Assembly (NCBI GenBank): GCA_013350335.1
Contig: CM023533.1
Coordinates: 26,022,869-26,086,868 of the forward strand
DNA length: 64,000 bases
Origin: Chimonanthus salicifolius
Taxonomy: Eukaryota > Streptophyta > Magnoliopsida > Laurales > Calycanthaceae
Direction of reading: 5' to 3'
Shown here: in pieces, positions 58,898 through 64,000 of the stretch
Numbering within the stretch: the stretch's first letter is position 1
Layout: each line of letters starts with the position of its first letter
The notes under the pieces: model-generated
Seen by the model: the letters and a program-made list of their open reading frames with translations, nothing else
Told to the model about the DNA's origin: nothing
The model's database searches: none
Made by a program: the position numbers and the translations under genes

Positions 58898-61096
58898 AAA
58901 AGAGATTTCAAAGTATGATTAATGCCCAAGTTGAAGCCTTGAAGATCATTGAAATAAAACATAGGCTTTATTTTACTTTTACCTTGGCTGTTCCCTCGTT
59001 GGACTTTTTATTATTTTTAATACTATATATTTTTTTACAATTCTTTACTATTACATCTGTGACATTTGAAAGCCCAAACCAGCATTACTCTATTGCTTGC
59101 ATAGTTGATGTTCTCTTTGACCTTTATGTTATGCAGACAGGTGAGATTTGCCTGGACATCTTGAAGAATGCTTGGAGCCCTGCGTGGACACTCCAATCTG
59201 TTTGTAGGGCAATTATTGCTTTGATGGCCCATCCTGAACCTGACAGCCCCCTCAACTGTGATTCTGGTAGGCTTACTATTCTGTTTGAGACTGTGTTTCA
59301 TGATCTGGTTAATGCATTTAATCTGGTCCACTGTTCATATTCCTTTGGTGACTACAAATCAACCTGCATGCTCAAATTATTGTTCAGGGTTTCACATTGC
59401 ATTCATCCATCAATCTTAACCATCTTCAATCAGTTTATATTTATCCTGATTGTGGTTTGATAGATTGTATAAATGGGTCAAGATTGAGATTGTTGTGAAC
59501 TTATAGTGGCCTTAGTTCTACCCAAATCAATGATGTCTCCAATTATTGGGTGTCTATTTGTAGTGAAATGAAATCTTTTTTGTTATATATTTATTTATTT
59601 TAACTTGTTGGTTGAGATTGAATACATAGCAGCACATTTTTAAAAGCACCCTTTTTTAGGAAGTATGAATCAAACATGGTAGAGCTGCATCATGGTTTGA
59701 GATAATAGAATGGGCTGGCCTATTGGATATCAGATTGTCCGGGCTTCCACCTTGTCTGTTGGTTTTAAATTAAATATTGATGTTAGTTCAAAAGGTGGTC
59801 CAGGACAACCTTTGGCAGAATTGCAGGAGGTGCATTTGTGACTGTTCTCAATTTGTCTGTCCCAATTCAAGTCTAGTTGATTTTCATGTGCCAACATTGC
59901 AGTTAAGGTTTTGTTCTCCTTGCTCGTAAAGCAGCATAATTATTGAATCTCTCTGTTTCTCATTGAAGCAAACTCATGTCTAACCAGATGGGTGAGCGTT
60001 TTGTGTATGTATCTATCCTGGTTGGCTAATTGTGTTGAAGAAATCTATGATCTTTTGAGCTTATCCCTTCTTTTTTTTAATGATAACAAAATTTTGATTG
60101 ATAAAAACATAACATACAAAGGACCAAAGGCCCAGTAAGAAGCTGGCCTAGATCAACTGAATGGCAAGCTGCATCATGGAACTATACATGTAACTGTTAT
60201 GAACAGGAATCCATTACAAGATAGGACATAATTGCCCTAACTCCCATTTAGCCAATTCACCCTGGATCCCTGAAAAAGGCTCGGAGATCGCAAGCCATTC
60301 AATAATAACTGACTGGATTTCGTGTCTCACCATCACCACAGGCATTTCCTTATTATTAAAGATTCTTCTTCTCTCTCTCAAGCCATACAAACCAAACAAT
60401 GAACAAAAGTACCATTTTCCACAAGACTTGGCTTCTCTTTGCAAAGCACCTGAGCACTAACCAAAAATAGGAGTGGGAAAGAGAGGTGCAACTCATAAGA
60501 GAATTAGGATAGGAAAATGCTTACCAAATAGTTAGAAGGGACAATTAGATTCACAAATGATCAATAGATTCGAGAAGAAATGTTCGTTAATTTGAGATTA
60601 TCAATGGTTAAAATTTATTTGGGAAAGAAATAAAAAAAAAAAACATTTGACTTTAGAGCGAACAGAGAGGTTTCTAAATAGATTTGAACTTGTAATTGGA
60701 AATAAGACTGTCTGATGAACATTTGTTTTATCAATAAAAAGAAAGATTCATATGAAAAGATCCCAGCCGACTCCCTCTTCCAAACTCTCTTATCTTCCTC
60801 CTCGCCAACATCTATCCAAAAGTTCCCCCTAAAAGTTGAAGGCCAAACTGCTCTACCTACCACTGATTCCATCACTTTCTTAATAAGCATATTCTTTTGG
60901 TTAGAGACTGGATATAGACTAAGAACGGAAAATGTCAGAGGTTCATCTCCAAGCCACCATTAATGATTATGAATACTCTTAATTGTTGAGAATTTGTTCA
61001 GCACATTTCTGTGGCCTCACATCTAACACCCCTTCATCAATCCTATCCATTTAAGCCATGAGTTACACCTTTGGATTAAACTCAAATTCTCGGCTC

Positions 61097-61140
<44 letters not shown>

Positions 61141-61696
61141 AAGAAGAACCCCAATAAGCCATGAGTTATACCTTTGGATTAAACTTAAATCCTCGGCTCC
61201 ATTATATATTTGTATATTTATATTGACGAAGACCCACCTCTCCTCGAGTCTCAGCCCCATTTTATGTTTATGTCCTTATCATACTGTGACCCACTTAAGC
61301 TTATATTTGGTAGTTTTGCTGGGCATCTATCAAAGCACATACCTTTCTGATCAGCCCATCTACCTTTGACAAAGGTGGGCTCCAAAAAAGTCATATCAAG
61401 TTCTGATTTTTAGAGTCCTCAATTGATAATTTCTTGTCTACATGTCAGCGAACTCAATTTATAGAAGCAACCTCTATTTCCAGGTTTCCAGTGCAGAGTT
61501 CTTTAGATCCAATCATCCAAACAGGCCATTTATGCAAAAGCTTCAGTCTGGACAACTTGCTGATATTTTATTTTTTTAGAATTTTGAGTCTTCTCATCCT
61601 TTTGCAGGTAATCTTCTGAGATCTGGCGATCTCAGGGGATACAGATCCATGGCAAGGATGTATACTAGGCTCGCGGCCATGCCAAAGAAAGGGTGA
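49104..61696 (+). CDS. PEX4: PEX4, peroxisomal ubiquitin-conjugating E2
   Basis: Coding exons: 49104-49109 (ATG CAG only), 53876-53995, 54115-54243, 59137-59266 and 61608-61696. The introns are GT-AG and in phase; the total is 474 bp, or 157 aa, the length I know for Arabidopsis PEX4 (UBC21). PEX4 monoubiquitinates the import receptor PEX5 at the peroxisomal membrane, where it is anchored by PEX22, allowing receptor recycling. The UBC fold is complete: N-terminal helix [18 protein letters not shown], the [12 protein letters not shown] and [15 protein letters not shown] strands, the HPN motif at 79-81, catalytic Cys90 in [16 protein letters not shown], then [20 protein letters not shown]. The C-terminus [15 protein letters not shown] is typical of PEX4. 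The six-base first coding exon was chosen because ATGCAG|GTAGGT has a strong donor and restores the known MQASRARLF start. The alternative, reading into the 5' side of exon 2, gives a frame (53855) that contains the splice acceptor. Confidence 0.95.
50061..50262 (+). mobile_element. Short retroposon 3' end with 40-bp flanking repeats
   Basis: A 122-bp insert (50101-50222) ends AATGTTTC followed by 12 or more A's. Its 5' part (CTTTTCCCTTATCTTGG ... CCACTCTTTGTTTTTTAATG) looks like a LINE 3' UTR. It is flanked by 40-base direct repeats (ATGTGAGGCTTTGAGAAC...TTTTGCAGTAT, 50061-50100 and 50223-50262) that differ at only two or three sites. Confidence 0.6.
50960..51500 (+). pseudogene. LINE (L1-type) reverse-transcriptase C-terminus relic
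   Basis: Across frameshifts the translation gives a zinc-finger-RVT-like stretch ([20 protein letters not shown], compare C..C....ET.DHLF.HCP). It is followed by [22 protein letters not shown] and [12 protein letters not shown] segments, which is the usual tail of plant L1-type LINEs. A non-coding 3' region follows. Same orientation as PEX4. Confidence 0.65.
51691..51861 (+). mobile_element. SINE with perfect 14-bp target duplication
   Basis: It is bounded by AGTTTTCATGACCA at 51677-51690 and 51862-51875. The tRNA-like head contains GAGCTCGCTTCAGGAAGCGG and a B-box-like GCTTGAATTCC. The body includes TACCCAGTATGTGTGAG and TGCACACGCCCCGAGG. The tail is GGTCATAAAATAA. The perfect duplication suggests a fairly young insertion. 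Confidence 0.8.
52300..53480 (-). pseudogene. LINE ORF1 relic with RRM-like domain, antisense in PEX4 intron 1
   Basis: On the minus strand, the frame at about 53179-52934 encodes [20 protein letters not shown], then [20 protein letters not shown], then a [24 protein letters not shown] segment. This is the RRM-type fold (RNP2-like, then RNP1-like GFVK) found at the N-terminus of plant L1 ORF1 proteins. Upstream is an Arg/Glu/Pro/Thr repeat ([18 protein letters not shown]). Downstream in another frame comes a basic segment with [11 protein letters not shown], also typical of LINE ORF1. Frameshifts separate the parts, so it is not functional. Confidence 0.7.
55838..55878. repeat. (GA)n microsatellite
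   Basis: About 40 bases of uninterrupted GA in PEX4 intron 3. Confidence 0.95.
56164..56639 (-). mobile_element. Second TRIM-like element, minus strand
   Basis: LTR copies at 56164-56333 (170 bp) and 56472-56639 (168 bp) share TTGACCAATA/CTGACCAATA, CTAGGTTGGCCCAACTCAAT and CTCTCGACT(G/A)GACCC. Both begin TGTT on the plus strand and end in CA. The 138-bp interior holds GCTCTAATTCCA (56458-56469), two bases from the upper LTR: on the minus strand TGGAATTAGAGC, a degraded initiator-Met PBS. On the other side lies a purine tract, GATGAAGGGAAG. There is no coding sequence. No target duplication was found. Confidence 0.7.
56930..57934 (+). pseudogene. L1-type LINE relic, sense orientation in PEX4 intron 3
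   Basis: The frame at 57347-57655 ends with [20 protein letters not shown] and a stop, like the C-terminus of plant LINE ORF1 proteins (R+ELK+L...INY). It is followed by a segment like LINE 3' UTRs, with CTTTGTATTTGCACCTCTGG ... TATTAATATGATTACC and an A-run at 57921-57934. The reverse transcriptase is missing, so it is either a deletion derivative or a non-autonomous form. Confidence 0.6.
58602..58800 (+). pseudogene. RTE-type LINE reverse transcriptase fragment
   Basis: The frame reads [20 protein letters not shown], then [19 protein letters not shown], a stop, then [20 protein letters not shown]. This matches the RTE-clade RT core (VGLHQGS.LSP.LF.L.MDELT..IQ...PWC.LFADDIVL). The catalytic FADD is degraded to FIHD. 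About 65 codons remain. Confidence 0.8.
58854..58896. repeat. (CT)n microsatellite
   Basis: About 42 bases of uninterrupted CT, about 50 bases after the RTE fragment. Confidence 0.95.
60072..60890 (-). pseudogene. L1-type LINE RT tail, antisense in PEX4 intron 4
   Basis: On the minus strand, [17 protein letters not shown] (around 60800-60750) matches the start of the zf-RVT region (VWK.S..G.FSVKS). Further on, [20 protein letters not shown] (60400-60330) matches the WKERN.RIF.N motif near the end of plant L1 proteins, followed by an EWL segment. A T-run and AATTTTGATTGATAAAAAC near 60068-60110 form the 3' tail. The two coding pieces are separated by non-matching sequence (about 60.45-60.70 kb). 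Confidence 0.65.
61053..61250. repeat. Imperfect tandem duplication with (AT)n expansion
   Basis: AAGCCATGAGTTACACCTTT at 61053 recurs as AAGCCATGAGTTATACCTTT at 61155 (period about 102). Both are followed by TCGGCTCCA(C/T)TATATAT. The AT tract in the first copy (61100-61139) is much longer than in the second. Confidence 0.85.
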
Positions 61697-64000
61697 TATT
61701 TTGTATTTCTCATACTATAATGTAATTGAAGCTTACCATTCAAACATGATTGTAATAATTCTCATTAATGCTTAATCTGATGTTAGTTTGATTCTCGTCA
61801 TTGCTTGCAAAACTATTTTGATCCCAGCAGTGAGAACTGTTTACTTCTATCTCTAGTGACGTTTTCTTTTTTACTATTAATTTTTTATTTTTTTGTGTTG
61901 CCATGTCTAATTAATATTTTATTTTTACACCAAAACATCCATATCAATAGATACATATCTCCTGCTACTATAACCAGCTTGCAATTGCTTTCTATATATG
62001 CCGTCCGTCTTACTAATTTTAAGTAAATTGTCTTCAAAAGTTCTCTTCCATATTTTCTATTTGTTATTTATTTAACTTCTTATGTCATTAAGTACTACCA
62101 TGTCACCTACAAACATGTTTACATTAAGCATCTCTCTCCATTCATGTACAAGAGAATGTTTTTCATAATAATTTTACGTGTGATGTACCAATTGGCAATT
62201 GACATTATGTGGGATGGTGCAAGTTTGAGTCTCCATTACTGTAACCTGGTGGCTATCTTGTCGGAGGTGTGGGATGTCATCCTGAAGAGGGATTTAGTAG
62301 GATTGTGCTCGAAGTTCCCTCCACCAAAAAAAAGAAAAATGGCAATTGACATTGAATTATTACAATTTTCTTTTTATATACAAATAAGAAAAGAAAAGGA
62401 ACAAGGTAGCAGTAATCTTTACCTCGTGTCTTCTTGGACATGCTGCGTCGAAGGTAATGCCTAATTTCTATCATGTCAAAATGGATGATGGATAGATGCA
62501 CAATTACATGGACTATGAGACTTCCACTGTCTTACTGAATCAACTTTTTTATTTTTATGCTCAATCCAATGTCAAGACAAGTCAGATGGCTTTAGGTCTT
62601 GTGTGGATCTGAATCCCAAAAACATATCAGGGTGTCGAAGAGTATAAAGCATGCCCATGGTATCCAAGAGGGTAACACCCGTACAATTTAATGGATAGGA
62701 GCAGTGACATTCTAAGCTGAGGAGCTTGTGAAACCAATCACTGGCCTCTTTCATCATCAGGAGAAATTACTCTGTTGTAAACGTGCAAATTTTCAATTGC
62801 AGACTTTGAATGGATAAAAATTTATGAGTTTTTTCATTTAAAATTGGTGTACCACCCAACTACAAAAGCTTTGTTTTTTTTTTTTCGACGAAGAATTTCA
62901 TGACCCCAATCTTTCCTAGACTACAAGGGAGTTAGGTAAAACTCTGGATAAATTCTATGCAAATGACGACATCAAGTTACTAAAGAACTTGAACTTGAGA
63001 CTTTGGTTCTTGAGCCCAAGTATTTACCGGTTTAGTCATCTATAAAAGCTTTGTCAAGTCATTTTATCATTATTAGAAATAAAGGAAATGGAAAGAAACT
63101 AATCATGAATACAAAATTTAAACTAAAACTGATCACATTAATAAGTAAAATAGCTGAAAATAAAAGGAGAATTTAATATTGTATTTGCTAAGTTGAAAAG
63201 ATAAAATAAAATCATAAAATATGATGAAAATAGAGCAATAGTTTTATGAGTCGAATGAATTTATAGGTTGAGAAATAAGTCTTTAAGAAGTACAAAATTT
63301 CTTTACTCGATGGCCACCAATGTCCTAGATGGAACTGCAATATTACTTTAATTCAACTATTTTTGTTCTTGTATATTTTCTTTTTTCTTATTTTATTTTA
63401 AGCTTTTTTTGATTATTTTTTAGTTAACTCGACAACTCTAATCGGAACATATTTTTCTAATTTTAACAATCTTCTTTCATTAGTTTTTAATATTCTAACA
63501 CAAAATGCGAGAAGTCAGTAATCAAGGCCTATTATCTCTATTTCCAATTTTGAGCCAATTCTTTTACGAGTTTAACATATTTTTAATTAATATATGACAA
63601 GGGCAATAAATTAATCAACTCACCAAATCTAATCTAAAATTTTATTTCTATTCTTCCATAAAATTAACTCAACCTTAAATTACATGACCAGTCAGAATCA
63701 GTTAACAATCACCTAAGATTCTCTCTTATACACACCATTTTACCGTCATCACTAAAAACATTCTAAAATTAATCATATTGGAGCTGGCCATCCAATAATA
63801 AGTAAGAGATCTATAATCTGATCATTCAAAATAGGCCCCATTAGAGGGGCACTTCACATCTAATACATGTGTTTCCTAAGTACCACAATAATAGAAAAAG
63901 AAAATAGTTGCACAAATTTTTTCCTTGGGCATCTCATTAAGGGTGCATAGAAATATATTTAAAAAAAAAACCCCTTTTAAGTTGAAACAAGAGATTAATC
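61697..64000. other. PEX4 3' flank
   Basis: No gene is recognised. The PEX4 3' UTR starts at 61697; no perfect AATAAA is evident. A truncated SINE lies at 62207-62339. The remainder is AT-rich, with a poly-T tract near 62.88 kb and no structure I can name from 63.1 to 64.0 kb. Confidence 0.55.
62207..62339 (+). mobile_element. SINE-like insert with perfect 14-bp target duplication
   Basis: TGGCAATTGACATT is present at 62193-62206 and again at 62340-62353. The insert holds a B-box-like GCAAGTTTGAGTCTCC near its start and ends with CCACCAAAAAAAAGAAAAA. The A-box is missing, consistent with 5' truncation. Confidence 0.75.

Larger units (their letters stand above)
54244..59136 (+). other. PEX4 intron 3 (4.9 kb)
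   Basis: Bounded by TTTAAG|GTACAT and TATGCAG|ACAGG. It contains a TRIM-like element (56164-56639), an L1-type ORF1/3' relic (56930-57934) and an RTE reverse transcriptase relic (58602-58800), plus (GA)n and (CT)n tracts. From 54.3 to 55.8 kb I see only low-complexity TTC-rich and unique sequence. Confidence 0.85.

Overview
This is a plant nuclear window from a flowering plant. It shows AT-rich DNA, short GT-AG exons in long TE-filled introns, tRNA-derived SINEs, LTR and LINE relics, and (CT)n/(AT)n tracts. Every intact gene has a plain angiosperm counterpart. The long TE-loaded introns would suit a magnoliid or early-diverging eudicot, but I cannot name the lineage from sequence alone.

I could assemble four genes with every exon junction in frame. 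(1) 12737 to 5385, minus strand: an Abi-interactor-like (ABIL) subunit of the SCAR/WAVE actin-regulating complex, 8 coding exons, 271 aa. (2) 22869 to 40583, plus strand: a TOM1-LIKE (TOL) protein with VHS and GAT domains for ubiquitinated-cargo sorting, 10 coding exons, 680 aa, with six tandem 13-residue repeats in its tail. (3) 42511 to 45521, plus strand: CURT1D, a small two-helix thylakoid curvature protein, 6 coding exons, 145 aa. (4) 49104 to 61696, plus strand: PEX4, the peroxisomal ubiquitin-conjugating enzyme, 5 coding exons, 157 aa, whose first coding exon is only six bases. The genes are single transcription units with unrelated jobs (actin nucleation, endosomal sorting, thylakoid architecture, peroxisome import). 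TOL and PEX4 both touch ubiquitin biology, but nothing in the sequence links them.

The rest is intergenic and intronic DNA built largely from decayed transposons. Three flanking regions (1-5.4 kb, 12.7-22.9 kb, 61.7-64 kb) hold SINEs, MITEs and two LTR-type relics. The TOL first intron (5.9 kb) holds a wrecked Ty1/copia element whose 3' LTR was split by a MITE. The large PEX4 introns hold pieces of at least four LINEs, a TRIM-like element and a SINE with a perfect 14-bp target duplication.

The most informative structures are nested insertions: a solo LTR (5-bp duplication) inside an LTR of a miniature retrotransposon at 18.65-19.30 kb, a MITE (10-bp duplication) inside a SINE at 11.16-11.48 kb, and a MITE (10-bp duplication) inside a copia LTR at 28.3 kb. 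I found no CRISPR array, functional tRNA or rRNA gene, or bacterial-type operon. I saw no convincing new biochemical system.
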